From Opitutia bacterium ISCC 52 (GTDB taxonomy: Bacteria > Verrucomicrobiota > Verrucomicrobiia > Opitutales > UBA2995), in assembly GCA_014529675.2 (NCBI GenBank), contig CP076040.1:4367501-4431500 (forward strand): a stretch of 64,000 nt of DNA. Reading direction: 5' to 3'. The notes beneath the pieces are model-generated. The model made no database searches. It had not been told where the DNA came from and was given only the letters and a program-made list of their open reading frames with translations. The number at the start of each line of letters is the position of its first letter. Positions within the stretch are counted from its first letter, which is position 1. The position numbers and the translations under genes are program-made. This document shows positions 26,606 through 35,743 of this stretch, piece after piece.

Positions 26606-26935
26606 CTAAGATTTGCCGGACAGATCCAAAAGGGATTCTGGTTTCGGCAGAGTTTGAAATTGAGAAGTAACAGGTCGAACCGGGTCATACCCGCCTCGAT
26701 GAAAGGGCTGACATTTACCCAAGCGTAAAGCAGCCAATAGGATGCCTTTAAAAGCGCCATGTACCTTGATACTCTGAATAGCATACTCAGAACAAGTTGG
26801 GTAGAAGCGACAGCATCCACCAGGACCCAATAAAGCACTCTTCATCGGACTCAAAATCCGTTGGTAAAAAAGTACGAGAGCCACAGCCAAATATCGTGGT
26901 ACCTGTTTGATAGATCTGTAAACCGCGGAGCTCAT
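26606..26935 (-). CDS. yidD: Membrane protein insertion efficiency factor YidD
   Basis: This 109-residue YidD protein has the family signature '[67 protein letters not shown]'. It is an amphipathic, membrane-associated protein that aids YidC-dependent insertion. It sits between rnpA (7 bases) and yidC (8 bases). Confidence 0.96.
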   Translation of the reverse strand: MSSAVYRSIKQVPRYLAVALVLFYQRILSPMKSALLGPGGCCRFYPTCSEYAIQSIKVHGAFKGILLAALRLGKCQPFHRGGYDPVRPVTSQFQTLPKPESLLDLSGKS

Positions 26936-26942
26936 CGAAAAT

Positions 26943-27305
26943 TCATTTCGTCCGGGTTACGTACCGGTAGGCTTTGACAAAGGTTTCCTCCAAGTCGGCA
27001 AAGGAAAGTTCGGGGAACTTGCGTCGAACAAGGAGCACACAGTCGCAATGCTCTGGCAACGCATGCTGGTGCCGTCGGAAGAATTCTCTGGACCTGCGTT
27101 TGCAGAGATTCCGAACAACGGCATTTCCCACCCTCCTGGAAGCGATGACGCCAAATCGCCGAACCGGCGTGGCCTCTTCGTCAAGCTCTGGAATATATAA
27201 AGTGAAAACAAAGGGCGCACTTTGAAAAGCCCGCCCGAATTTGCGTACTGCTTCAAATTCTCGGGCACGACGCAGGTGCTGCCGGGCCGTGAATCGAAAA
27301 CGCAT
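26943..27305 (-). CDS. rnpA: Ribonuclease P protein component
   Basis: This 120-residue basic protein is the protein subunit of RNase P, which matures the 5' ends of tRNAs. It has the signature '[29 protein letters not shown]', where the RNR box binds the P RNA, plus the '[14 protein letters not shown]' N-terminal segment. It lies 21 bases after rpmH in the standard rpmH-rnpA-yidD-yidC arrangement. Confidence 0.96.
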   Translation of the reverse strand: MRFRFTARQHLRRAREFEAVRKFGRAFQSAPFVFTLYIPELDEEATPVRRFGVIASRRVGNAVVRNLCKRRSREFFRRHQHALPEHCDCVLLVRRKFPELSFADLEETFVKAYRYVTRTK

Positions 27306-27326
27306 TCAGCACGGGAAAATTAGCTC

Positions 27327-27461
27327 TTAAGCAGTCAAACGTTGCCGGCCTTTGCGACGACGTGCGGTAATTACCTTGCGGCCACCTTTGGTGGACATGC
27401 GTTTGCGGAACCCGAATTTGCGGGCTCTACGAAGTTTGGATGGTCTATATGTCGGTTGCAT
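27327..27461 (-). CDS. rpmH: Ribosomal protein bL34
   Basis: This 44-residue, very basic protein is bL34 of the large ribosomal subunit. It begins '[39 protein letters not shown]'. The frame is open upstream to 27554, but homology starts at the ATG at 27461, so the upstream part is not coding. It leads the cluster with rnpA, yidD and yidC. The usual neighbour dnaA is absent; the other side carries a tRNA. Confidence 0.97.
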   Translation of the reverse strand: MQPTYRPSKLRRARKFGFRKRMSTKGGRKVITARRRKGRQRLTA

Positions 27462-27606
27462 TGTGACGTAAAAAAAGGAGTCATAAGCTATGTCCTGTCT
27501 TTCCCTTGTCAAGTATCCATACGCCCTCATTTGGCCCAAGATTACTTTTTTCAAAAAAATGCTTGAAACAGCCTATAAAACCAACAGTTTTCCCATTTCT
27601 TTAGAC

Positions 27607-27684
27607 GTCCCGTTCGTCTAGCCAGGTCTAGGACACAGGGTTTTCATCCCTGCAACAGGGGTTCGAATCCCCTACGGGACGCCA
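27607..27684 (+). tRNA. tRNA-Glu (UUC)
   Basis: The sequence folds as a full cloverleaf. The acceptor stem pairs GTCCCGT with ACGGGAC. The anticodon stem CAGGG/CCCTG holds the loop TTTTCAT with anticodon TTC. The T arm is AGGGG-TTCGAAT-CCCCT. The CCA end is encoded at 27682-27684. Anticodon UUC reads GAA and GAG. A terminator follows within 6 bases. Confidence 0.96.
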
Positions 27685-27689
27685 CTTTT

Positions 27690-27719
27690 AAAAACCATCG
27701 ATGAAAATCGGTGGTTTTT
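27690..27719 (+). terminator. Terminator after tRNA-Glu
   Basis: A 13-bp stem formed by AAAAACCATCGAT and ATCGGTGGTTTTT (one T-G wobble) with a GAAA tetraloop spans 27690-27719. The run of T residues is the 3' arm itself. It begins 6 bases after the tRNA 3' end. Confidence 0.85.
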
Positions 27720-27860
27720 AAATGTACTAGCGCCCCGTAGGGAATGAGAAGCCTAGGGGTTTGACGGAAGGAGCCAGCGACTGGAGATGGGCAGCCAAAG
27801 GCTGGGGCGAAGTCCTAAGCAAAGCGGGTCTCCACCAAAAAGTAAGGGCTTTTTTATGTA
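27720..27860 (+). other. Hairpin-rich non-coding segment between tRNA-Glu and an IS remnant
   Basis: No coding frame is supported here. The segment holds CCAG-CGA-CTGG (27772-27782) and CAGCC-AAA-GGCTG (about 27793-27805) hairpins. The early stretch GCGCCCCGTAGGGA is an imperfect reverse complement of the 3' end of the tRNA gene just upstream (12 of 15 positions). It ends near a T-rich stretch before the transposase remnant. It could be tRNA-linked structured RNA or an integration footprint; both are inference. Confidence 0.4.
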
Positions 27861-27869
27861 CGGTTATTG

Positions 27870-28380
27870 TTATCCACATTGTGCGATGACGCGCAAGCGG
27901 TAGTTGTTAAAGTTTTTGAAGCCGTAAGCGCGGCGTTGAATGAGTTTCATTTTTCGATGGAAGCCTTCCGGTGATACCATTGCTTCTGGCGAATCGCCAC
28001 ATGCACACGATGGGTTCCAGCCACCGCTGTAGCGTCTGGGCGAGTGTGAGCAATGGATCCATACCGCTACCGCTGAGTTGCTCGATGAGCCTGAGCAGTT
28101 TGGGCAACTGCTTACGGCAACTCTTTCGAGTACGGCTCTTGATGTTGAGCAGAGCTCTGAGTTCGAGCTGCTTGTCGTAGAGTGGCTTTAGTGCTGGGTG
28201 TTTTTCGAACAATTCAGACAGCCTTTGCTTTTGATAGGAGCTCAGTTTTTCAGGACGCTTACGAAGCGCTGCTAACAGTCCCCGGTGGTGAGTGATCTGG
28301 GGAGCAATCTTTTTGAACAAGCTCTTCAAGTTAGGGTGAATGTAAAAAATCAACTGCCTCATGGAATCAGGGCCATACAC
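27870..28380 (-). pseudogene. ISL3-family transposase remnant
   Basis: This is the C-terminal 160-170 residues of an ISL3-type DDE transposase: 'LLAALRKRPEKLSSYQKQRLSELFEKHP', then 'WLEPIVCMWRFARSNGIT'. One extra base near 27968-27971 shifts the frame. Dropping it restores 'EGFHRKMKLIQRRAYGFKNFNNYRLRV' and a stop at 27870-27872. The N-terminal half, with the DNA-binding domain and first acidic residues, is missing. No terminal inverted repeats were found. It is a decayed element beside a tRNA gene. Confidence 0.85.
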
Positions 28381-28426
28381 GCAAATTACTCCTAATTAGG
28401 AGGTAACGTAATCTTCGAAAGATCGA

Positions 28427-29809
28427 CTACCAGTCTTCTCCTCGAGTATCAGGATCCAGGAATCCATCATCCCCCAGTTGCCAAGGTTCAGTCTTGATGG
28501 TCATCGGATCATGCTGCGCTAGAAGCCAGTCATCTAGTTCAGCTCGAAGCTGGAGAAGCTTATCGGCCAGTTGCGGCAATGCCGCCAAGTTGTTCATCTC
28601 GAAAGGATCATTCTCCAAATCGTAAAGTTCTTCAGCGGGACGGATGTGGTACTTCGTTACGATGCCTCCGGCTTCAGGATCGTTCTCCGCCGCTCGATCC
28701 CAACTCCACCAATACGCTCCAGCATTATCCTTTCGGAAGCGGTAAGAGTGTGTGGAATGGATCCAGGTGGGCTCGAGGTTTAGAATGTACTTCCACTTTG
28801 AAGTTCGAACGGAGCGGATGGGATATACATTCGCCGAACCGTCGTTGTCATGGATGGTGAAGATACGGTCGCGATGCTCGGCTTCAGGCTTGGTCAGAAT
28901 CTGAGCAAATGAACGCCCGTCGATCTCTTCACCTGCATGGCCTCCCGCGATATCAATTAAGGTAGGCAAAATATCGATCCAGCTTATCATCGCATTGGAT
29001 TGAGAACCTGGCTCAATATGCCCCGGCCAGGATACCAGAAAAGGCACCCTAATGCCTGCATCGTAGAGGTTCCACTTTGCAAAGGGCCACTGAGATCCGT
29101 GATCGGATGACATGATGGTAAGCAGATCCTTATTCATGTATATAGAAGCCAATTCTCGGCAGTAACCATATTCTGTATCCGAAATCGTGATATCCGTGTA
29201 ATAGCGTGCACGGAACTGACGAGTCATCGCCGTATCGATGTGATTCGGGGGTAGCCATAGACTTTCCGGATCATAGCCATCGTTATCCGGCCAGGGAACG
29301 TGTGGAGAATGGGTACCAACGAAAAGGCACAACGGTTTACTTGGGTCACGTTGTTTTAGCCAAGCCTCGATTGTCTCACGGTCCAACTTACGATCCCAAT
29401 GATCAAAGCCATGGGTTTCAATGTCTGAGCCTCTCCCGTGAGATACTTTTCCGAAGGCGGCGATCTCGTAACCCAACTCACTTAACAGAGGCGGGAGTGA
29501 GGCGATCCCCTCGTTCTTGTAGGTATGATTAGCCATGGCCCCATTCCTTGCCGGCATCAATCCGGTCAGCATGGCGGCCCGACTAGGAGCACAAGCAGGA
29601 GACGCAATAAAAGCCCGCTTGAAGCGCATGCCTTCATCGGCCAGCTTCTGGAAATGGGGCGTTTTCACATCAGTCGATCCGTAGGGAGTGATGTCAAACT
29701 GACTTAGGTCATCGTCAGTGAAGATGAAGAAGTCAGGCTGGGACGCGGAGACCGAGATCATCCAGAAACAGAGAAGCAGGAAAATGCGGGGAAATTTCAT
29801 TGAGCTCAC
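28427..29809 (-). CDS. S1-family sulfatase, exported
   Basis: This 460-residue sulfatase has a signal peptide (about residues 8-23) and the core 'DFFIFTDDDLSQFDITPYGSTDVKTPHFQKLADEG'. The Cys-type maturation motif CAPSRAAMLTG has Cys73 as the residue to be converted to formylglycine. Later motifs include 'GHSPHVPWPD'-like and 'SSDHGSQWPFAKWNLYDAGIRVPFLVSWPG', which resemble heparan N-sulfatase/sulfamidase members. It would remove sulfate from a polysaccharide in the periplasm. A second ATG three codons in (29800) is an equally good start. It is divergent from a DUF1552 gene. Confidence 0.92.
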   Translation of the reverse strand: MSSMKFPRIFLLLCFWMISVSASQPDFFIFTDDDLSQFDITPYGSTDVKTPHFQKLADEGMRFKRAFIASPACAPSRAAMLTGLMPARNGAMANHTYKNEGIASLPPLLSELGYEIAAFGKVSHGRGSDIETHGFDHWDRKLDRETIEAWLKQRDPSKPLCLFVGTHSPHVPWPDNDGYDPESLWLPPNHIDTAMTRQFRARYYTDITISDTEYGYCRELASIYMNKDLLTIMSSDHGSQWPFAKWNLYDAGIRVPFLVSWPGHIEPGSQSNAMISWIDILPTLIDIAGGHAGEEIDGRSFAQILTKPEAEHRDRIFTIHDNDGSANVYPIRSVRTSKWKYILNLEPTWIHSTHSYRFRKDNAGAYWWSWDRAAENDPEAGGIVTKYHIRPAEELYDLENDPFEMNNLAALPQLADKLLQLRAELDDWLLAQHDPMTIKTEPWQLGDDGFLDPDTRGEDW

Positions 29810-29914
29810 ACTTTATACACAACAGGAGCCAAATCACGCGAATAATCCTGTTATCACGACCACAGGATGGGACACCTTTTAGCTTTCGTTATAGTCAGAA
29901 ATTCATAGAACTAT

Positions 29915-31210
29915 ATGCCTACCCAAGAATACCCCATGCTAGTAAATTCTATAAATCGTCGACAATTTCTGCATACAGTAGGCGTTTCGCTCGCCCTTCC
30001 TTCCCTAGCATCCCTTTCAAAACTATCGGGTGCAACCGGTCCGGCAAAGGAAGCAGCCAAGGCCAAACGATTGGTCTGCATTGGCGCCAATCTAGGTCTG
30101 CACGCTACTTCGTTATTTCCCAAAGAAACGGGCACCGAGTATTCCCCCACTCCACTATTAAAGGACCTCATCCGTCATAAGGATAAGCTTTCCGTATTTT
30201 CAGGCCTGGATCACCGGGCACCTAATGGACACAAAAACTGGGACAATTATTTGAGTGGGCGAAATGCAGGTGACGTCACACTGGATCAGATTGCCGCCAA
30301 GAAGATTGGGAGCAGCACCCGCTTTGAATCCCTGCAGATTAGCGCGGGAAGAGGTAGTAATCAGCAAAAAATGGTCTTCAATCAGGAAGGTATCCCCTTA
30401 CCCAAGATTGAACGACCCAGTGTGGTTTACCAAACGCTCTTTGGGCTTCCGGCAGATGCCGATCGAACTGAATACCTTTTAAAGAGTGGAAATAGCTCAC
30501 TCGACAAAGTGACCAGCGAAGCAAAGCAACTGCAGAATCGCGTAAGTACCGAGGACAAGCATAAGCTGGAGGAGTACTTCTCTTCTATTCGCGATCTTGA
30601 AAAACGAATGGAGCGTCAGCTTAAGGGATTACACAAACCGAGACCTGAGGTAAATTATCAACTCCCCACTTTCGACCCGATCGCCCCCACCCAGATGCTC
30701 GAGAACCAGGCGCTGATGTATGATCTGATGGCGCTCGCACTTGAGACGGATTCAACACGTGTCATCACCATGATGCTGCCTGGTTTGGGACAGGTCTTTA
30801 CCATCAATGGAGAAATGTTGTCCGCTGGGTACCACGCACTTTCTCATCACAGAAATAACTCCCAAATGATCATCGATCTGATCAAGATTGAAGGTGAGCA
30901 TATGAAACTGCTAGCTGGTTTTATAGAGCAACTGAAGACCAAGACAGATAGGGAAGGGAATCCTCTCATCGATTCCACTTTGGTTATGTGGGGTGCAGGT
31001 ATGGGTGATGCGAGTCGTCACTCAAACGCCAACCTCCCCATCCTCTTGGCTGGCGGTGGCCTCAAGCACGGAAGCCACCATTCCTTTGATAGAGAGGACC
31101 CCAACGCTCCTTTGCTGGGTGACCTTTACATCACCATGTTGCAGCAATTAGGCTTGGAGACCGATACCTTCTCCAATGCGAACCGCAATATGAACCAGTA
31201 CTTGGTTTAG
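29915..31210 (+). CDS. DUF1552 protein, Tat-exported
   Basis: This 431-residue protein has a twin-arginine-like signal ('NRRQFLHTVGVSLALPSLASLS') and the DUF1552 core: 'RLVCIGANLGLHATSLFPKETGTEYSPTPLLKDLIRHKDKLSVFSGLDHRAPNGHKN' and 'LVMWGAGMGDASRHSNANLPILLAGGGLKHGSHHSF'. The family is common in Planctomycetes and Verrucomicrobia and is related to the DUF1501/sulfatase fold, but its activity is unknown. It is followed after 10 bases by a cytochrome c/DUF1592 gene, the standard pairing. Confidence 0.93.
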   Translation: MPTQEYPMLVNSINRRQFLHTVGVSLALPSLASLSKLSGATGPAKEAAKAKRLVCIGANLGLHATSLFPKETGTEYSPTPLLKDLIRHKDKLSVFSGLDHRAPNGHKNWDNYLSGRNAGDVTLDQIAAKKIGSSTRFESLQISAGRGSNQQKMVFNQEGIPLPKIERPSVVYQTLFGLPADADRTEYLLKSGNSSLDKVTSEAKQLQNRVSTEDKHKLEEYFSSIRDLEKRMERQLKGLHKPRPEVNYQLPTFDPIAPTQMLENQALMYDLMALALETDSTRVITMMLPGLGQVFTINGEMLSAGYHALSHHRNNSQMIIDLIKIEGEHMKLLAGFIEQLKTKTDREGNPLIDSTLVMWGAGMGDASRHSNANLPILLAGGGLKHGSHHSFDREDPNAPLLGDLYITMLQQLGLETDTFSNANRNMNQYLV

Positions 31211-31220
31211 GCTACCAGTA

Positions 31221-33815
31221 ATGAGAAACTGGATACTCGATAGCATAGTGGTTTGCTTACTTGCCACAGCATTCTCACTTTCAGCGGAGACACCCATTCC
31301 CGATCAATCGTTTCAAGTATTAGACAACTACTGTCTGAGTTGCCATGACGACGTCGAGTTTAAGGGAGAAATCAATCTGGATACGCTAGCAATTGACTGG
31401 AGGGACTCTGATCAAATCCACCTCTGGGAGCGAGTCATCAAAATGGTCGAGCGCGGTGAGATGCCGCCCAAGAAAAAGAAACAGCCCACTCAAGCTGAGC
31501 GCGATGAGCTAGCCGGCTGGCTGGATAAGATGCTATCCAAACATAGCCCAATCGGCGGGACGACCATTCGCAGACTGAATCGAAGAGAATACCTCCACTC
31601 CCTAAACGACCTGTTCAACATCAACTATGAGCTTCCCAACGGATTCCCCCAGGATAATGAAGCTCATGGATTTGATAATCAGGCGGAAGCACTAACGCTA
31701 TCGGGTGCTTTAATGGAGTCCTACTCCCAAGTAGCGACGGATCTCGCGGAAAAGCTGTTTCCACCTCCACGCCAAGTACTGGAAGCCGAAACGACTGAAA
31801 TCCCGGCAAAGGATTTTACCTACGCTTATTCATCGGGCTTGTTGAGGGAGGGCAAGATGCGATTGGTCAGCAACACGCACCAACTCGCTCACAGCGCTTC
31901 CTGGCCGACACATTTTGTGGCCAAAGCGACCGGGACTTACCAATTAACCATTTATCTTTCAGCTCTAAATCCTCCCGAAGGCACCCAGGCAATTGCCAAC
32001 GTCTATGCCGTGGCTGCTGAAGATGCATCTCAAAGAGACGTACATGAACTGAGACTGCTTGGAAGTTTTACTGTGGAAGCGGTTCAAGGGGAACGATTCC
32101 TGACTGAGGTGTTGCTGGAAAAAGGTGAGACCCTGGCGTTCCACTATGCAAACGGTGTCATCAGTGAAGATCCTAAGCACTTGGCTAATTTTATTTATCC
32201 TATGCTTGAAGGGGATCCCAAGCTGGCATCGGCATTCAAGCAAGCTGGAGGCAAAGTGGCGCGTGGACGTGTGGGTTTGGATCATGTCTACTTGTTAATT
32301 CAAGCGGATGAGTTACCCCCACCTCCGGTTGGTGAAGAGTTGGATGAGCTCGTGACCACTATGAGTAGCGATAAGCGTTCCATCGCGGAAACGCTGTCGT
32401 ATAAACTTTTTGAAGAAGGTCCCGCACTCGAGATTCTGCACGTCGCTGTCAAAGGGCCACTCACCTTGGAAGACAGCGCGGAAGATCAGTATTGGAAAGA
32501 ACGGTCTGAGAAACTGCTGGGAAAACCCAGGGGTACTAACATCACCGTCCGGATAAATGCGTTTCTAAACAACCTGTTAACGCCAGCCTTCCGTCGGCCG
32601 GTTGAGTCCTCTACGCTCAAAGAATACAGAGAAATTATTCTGGCAGAAAAGAAAGCGAGTGGCCGCCTTGAGGATGGCTATCATCTAGCGGTTCGGACCG
32701 CGTTGACCTCGCCTTACTTTCTCTATCGAGGGTTCAATGACGGAACGTTGGAAAGCTTCGATCTCGCTTCGCGCCTGTCCTACTTTCTCACATCACGCCC
32801 ACCGGACAGGCAGTTAAAGAAAGCGGCCGCCAATGGTTCCTTGTTAGGCAGAGAGGAGTTGGAAAAACAAACCCAACGTCTGATTGCATCCAACAAATCA
32901 AATACCTTCGTCGAGAGTTTCCTCGGCCAGTGGTTGGACCTGAACGAATTAGAAAACCTGGTTCCCGACGCCAATCTGTTTGAAAGCCCCAGGGAGTTTA
33001 AATACACCGACGCTGAAAAAGAGGCCTACATTCAAGAAGCTCATATGGTGTTCCGGGAGATCCTGGATAAGAACCGGCCTCTAGAGGATTTTATCGATCC
33101 GGATTTCACTTATACTACGGGAGCAGTGGGTCGCTACATTTATGACCTGCCAGAGTTCAAAAACCGCAAGAAGAACGATAACAAGAAAATGGAACGTGCG
33201 ACACTCGAGCATGGTGGGCGCTTTGGTGGCCTACTTGCAATGGCTGGGGTGATGACTGCAACCGCCAACGGAGTAGACACTCAGCCCGTGCTTCGAGGGG
33301 TATGGGTCTTGGAAAACATCCTGGGCGACCCGCCTCCATCACCTCCTGACGCTGTTCCAGCTCTTACACCAGGCACGGGCAACGAGGTATCTCCACGCGA
33401 AATACTAGCATCCCATATGGCTGATGAGTCATGTGCCGGTTGTCACAAGAAAATCGATCCTGTCGGCTTTGTATTGGAATCATTCGATCCCGTAGGTCGT
33501 TGGAGAACTGAATACCCGGCTCCACGCACATCCAAGAAAAAGCAAGTGGGACTGCCGGTCGAAACAGATGGCCATTTGACCGACGGAACTGAGCTTAAAG
33601 ACATCACTGACCTGAAGACCTACCTGAGGCAGGACATCACTTCCTTTGCTGAATGTATTTCTGAAAAGCTCCTCACCTATGCCACCGGCAGGGAAATGAA
33701 CTACAGCGATCGCAAGCTCATAAAGAATCTGGTAGCTACTAATCAGCAGATCGGTGGTGGGTTCCAGGACCTGCTCATTGCCTTGGTAAATTCGGACAGC
33801 TTCCGGACGAAGTAA
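31221..33815 (+). CDS. Planctomycete-type cytochrome c/DUF1592 protein
   Basis: This 864-residue exported protein (signal peptide about 1-22) has an N-terminal haem c motif ('CLSCHDD', CxxCH). It then carries DUF1587 ('RRLNRREYLHSLNDLFNINYELPNGFPQDNEAHGFDNQAE'), a carbohydrate-binding-like beta segment, and DUF1595, DUF1592, DUF1588 and DUF1585. A second CxxCH ('CAGCHKKIDPVGFVLESFDPVGRWR') lies near residue 738. The family is thought to be periplasmic redox proteins. It is paired with the upstream DUF1552 gene and is a paralogue of the gene at 46022. Confidence 0.93.
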   Translation: MRNWILDSIVVCLLATAFSLSAETPIPDQSFQVLDNYCLSCHDDVEFKGEINLDTLAIDWRDSDQIHLWERVIKMVERGEMPPKKKKQPTQAERDELAGWLDKMLSKHSPIGGTTIRRLNRREYLHSLNDLFNINYELPNGFPQDNEAHGFDNQAEALTLSGALMESYSQVATDLAEKLFPPPRQVLEAETTEIPAKDFTYAYSSGLLREGKMRLVSNTHQLAHSASWPTHFVAKATGTYQLTIYLSALNPPEGTQAIANVYAVAAEDASQRDVHELRLLGSFTVEAVQGERFLTEVLLEKGETLAFHYANGVISEDPKHLANFIYPMLEGDPKLASAFKQAGGKVARGRVGLDHVYLLIQADELPPPPVGEELDELVTTMSSDKRSIAETLSYKLFEEGPALEILHVAVKGPLTLEDSAEDQYWKERSEKLLGKPRGTNITVRINAFLNNLLTPAFRRPVESSTLKEYREIILAEKKASGRLEDGYHLAVRTALTSPYFLYRGFNDGTLESFDLASRLSYFLTSRPPDRQLKKAAANGSLLGREELEKQTQRLIASNKSNTFVESFLGQWLDLNELENLVPDANLFESPREFKYTDAEKEAYIQEAHMVFREILDKNRPLEDFIDPDFTYTTGAVGRYIYDLPEFKNRKKNDNKKMERATLEHGGRFGGLLAMAGVMTATANGVDTQPVLRGVWVLENILGDPPPSPPDAVPALTPGTGNEVSPREILASHMADESCAGCHKKIDPVGFVLESFDPVGRWRTEYPAPRTSKKKQVGLPVETDGHLTDGTELKDITDLKTYLRQDITSFAECISEKLLTYATGREMNYSDRKLIKNLVATNQQIGGGFQDLLIALVNSDSFRTK

Positions 33816-33884
33816 GTTTCAGTCCGATACCGAAATCGGGACGCAATACCCGTTCCCCAAGCCAGGTGATTAGAATCTGGCCTA

Positions 33885-35087
33885 CTACCCGCCGGAAATC
33901 TCCTGCATCAACTGCAGAACCGAAATGCCTTTTTCCGCAGCCAGTCTTTGAAGATCCTCATGTTCAGCTTTCAAGCGGGTCTTTCCCGATGGCGTAGTCA
34001 CCCGTTTAGCCTGAACAGCTCCGTATTGCGTCTCCAGTGACACCGCTTCGCGACTCAGCTCCTTGCGTTCTGCAGCGTAATATCGAACGCCGATCGTCGT
34101 CGTATTCTCCAGAATGTAGTCACAAACGACATCCAGTTTCTCTGCTTTGCATAGCACCGAAAGCTTCAATCCGGGGCGACCTTTCTTCATCGTAACCGGA
34201 GTCATCGTAAAATCTACAGCACCGGCGCCCAATAGACATTCCTGAAAACTCTCACCCAGTAATTCAGGAGAACAGTCGTCGAGGTTGGTTTCTATGACAT
34301 AGAGAGTTTCTTTGGGTGCATCTACTTCCGACACCAGAGATAAGCGAACTACATTGGGGCCAATAAAGTCTTTTTGTCCGGGACCATAAGCTACTTTGCT
34401 CACGGACAAAGCCGGGGTGGTAAACTCAGGCTTCAGAAAGCGAAGAATCGCAGCACCCGTCGGAGTGACTCGCTCACCTTCTTCATCTCCTTTAAAACTG
34501 GGTAGGCCTTTTAACAACAGAGCCGTCGCGGGGGCTGGGACCGGTAGCAGGCCGTGTTGCGTTTTAACCATTCCGAATCCGGTACAAACAGAATCCGAGT
34601 AAGTCTTTTCAATGCCCAATTTGTCCAAGAGAACTGCACAGCCCACAATATCGATGATCGAATCCACACCACTGATCTCGTGGAAGTGAATCTTTTCGAT
34701 GGGAATATCGTGCACACTCGATTCGGCTTCTCCAATTTCCTGAAAGATTCCTTTCGCAATGGCTTTGGCGCCATCAGAAATGTGACCGTGATCAATCAGG
34801 TGGATGATGTCACTCAAGTGGCGACCATGACCGTGATTGTGTGAGTGACCGTGGTCGTGGTCGTGCGAATGGTGGTGCTCTTGATCCGGATTGAGATCAA
34901 TCACTTTGACATGTTTACAAACGATGCCGTTTTTCTCGAGCTCGCTGATTTCAATCTTGCCATCGTGCAGATGCAGTTGATCGGGAAGCGCTTTAATCTC
35001 ATCGTAGCCATCGGTTAGCCCGCACAAGGCACCCAGCAACATATCCCCGGCGAGACCGGAAAAGGGTTCCACATAGAGGATACTCAT
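33885..35087 (-). CDS. larC: LarC nickel-insertion protein
   Basis: This 400-residue enzyme inserts nickel into pyridinium-3,5-bisthiocarboxylic acid mononucleotide in a CTP-dependent step, giving the nickel-pincer (NPN) cofactor. It begins 'ILYVEPFSGLAGDMLLGALCGL', has a His-rich metal-binding stretch at about residues 71-88 ('HHHSHDHDHGHSHNHGHG'), and ends with the conserved C-terminal domain. Here it is one continuous gene, while some Lactobacillus copies are split by a programmed frameshift. It overlaps larB by 4 bases. Confidence 0.95.
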   Translation of the reverse strand: MSILYVEPFSGLAGDMLLGALCGLTDGYDEIKALPDQLHLHDGKIEISELEKNGIVCKHVKVIDLNPDQEHHHSHDHDHGHSHNHGHGRHLSDIIHLIDHGHISDGAKAIAKGIFQEIGEAESSVHDIPIEKIHFHEISGVDSIIDIVGCAVLLDKLGIEKTYSDSVCTGFGMVKTQHGLLPVPAPATALLLKGLPSFKGDEEGERVTPTGAAILRFLKPEFTTPALSVSKVAYGPGQKDFIGPNVVRLSLVSEVDAPKETLYVIETNLDDCSPELLGESFQECLLGAGAVDFTMTPVTMKKGRPGLKLSVLCKAEKLDVVCDYILENTTTIGVRYYAAERKELSREAVSLETQYGAVQAKRVTTPSGKTRLKAEHEDLQRLAAEKGISVLQLMQEISGG

Positions 35088-35743
35088 GACTGACCCTTAA
35101 GAAGCTGAATTATACGATAGGCAGCCATCGCGGCTCCATAACCGTTATCAATGTTGGTAACTGTAAGCCCGTTTGCACAGCTGGAAAGCATCGCATGTAG
35201 AGCTGATTGCCCACCTTCGGCCACTCCGTAACCAATACTGGTAGGCACCGCAATGATCGGTTGTTTGAGTAATCCTCCCACCACACTTGGTAGAGCCCCT
35301 TCAAATCCAGCCACCACGATCAGGACCTTAAATTTTTTAATCTCATCCAAGCGATTTAATAACCGATGGATACCAGCCACACCTACATCGTTGATACAGA
35401 CAGCAGGCTCATTGAGCAGGTTGAGCGTGTAGAGTGCTTCGTTGACTGCAAACAGGTCCGAACTGCCAGCGCAAATGATCCCAATCTGGGCGGCTGATTC
35501 GTCCAACTCATTTTTCTGGAGCAAGAAGGAGCCGGACAACTCATCAAAAAATGCATCCGGAAATACTGCTAGTAGCTCCTTCCCCTTCTCGGGCTGCAAT
35601 CGGGAGGCCAGAGCATTCTTCCCCTGCTCTTGATACTCACCAAGAATAGACTTCAAAAGTCCAGCCGACTTGGTTTCTCCGTAGACCACTTCCGGGAAGC
35701 CAAGGCGATTCTCCCGGTCCATATCTAAATTGTATTCATCCAT
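35084..35743 (-). CDS. larB: LarB pyridinium-biscarboxylate synthase
   Basis: This 219-residue LarB carboxylates and hydrolyses nicotinic acid adenine dinucleotide in NPN cofactor synthesis. The C-terminal half resembles PurE ('AGIHRLLNRLDEIKKFKVLIVVAGFEGALPSVVGGLLKQPIIAVPTSIGYGVAEGGQSALHAMLSSCANGLTVTNIDNGYGAAMAAYRI'). It overlaps larE by 8 bases at its start and larC by 4 bases at its end, so the three genes form a tight operon in the order larE-larB-larC. Confidence 0.95.
   Translation of the reverse strand: MDEYNLDMDRENRLGFPEVVYGETKSAGLLKSILGEYQEQGKNALASRLQPEKGKELLAVFPDAFFDELSGSFLLQKNELDESAAQIGIICAGSSDLFAVNEALYTLNLLNEPAVCINDVGVAGIHRLLNRLDEIKKFKVLIVVAGFEGALPSVVGGLLKQPIIAVPTSIGYGVAEGGQSALHAMLSSCANGLTVTNIDNGYGAAMAAYRIIQLLKGQS

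Noticed and set aside
27870-27878. TTATCCACA, a perfect DnaA box, near the rpmH cluster
   Set aside because: It is a single copy at the stop codon end of the transposase remnant, and no dnaA gene or cluster of boxes is present, so an origin is not supported.
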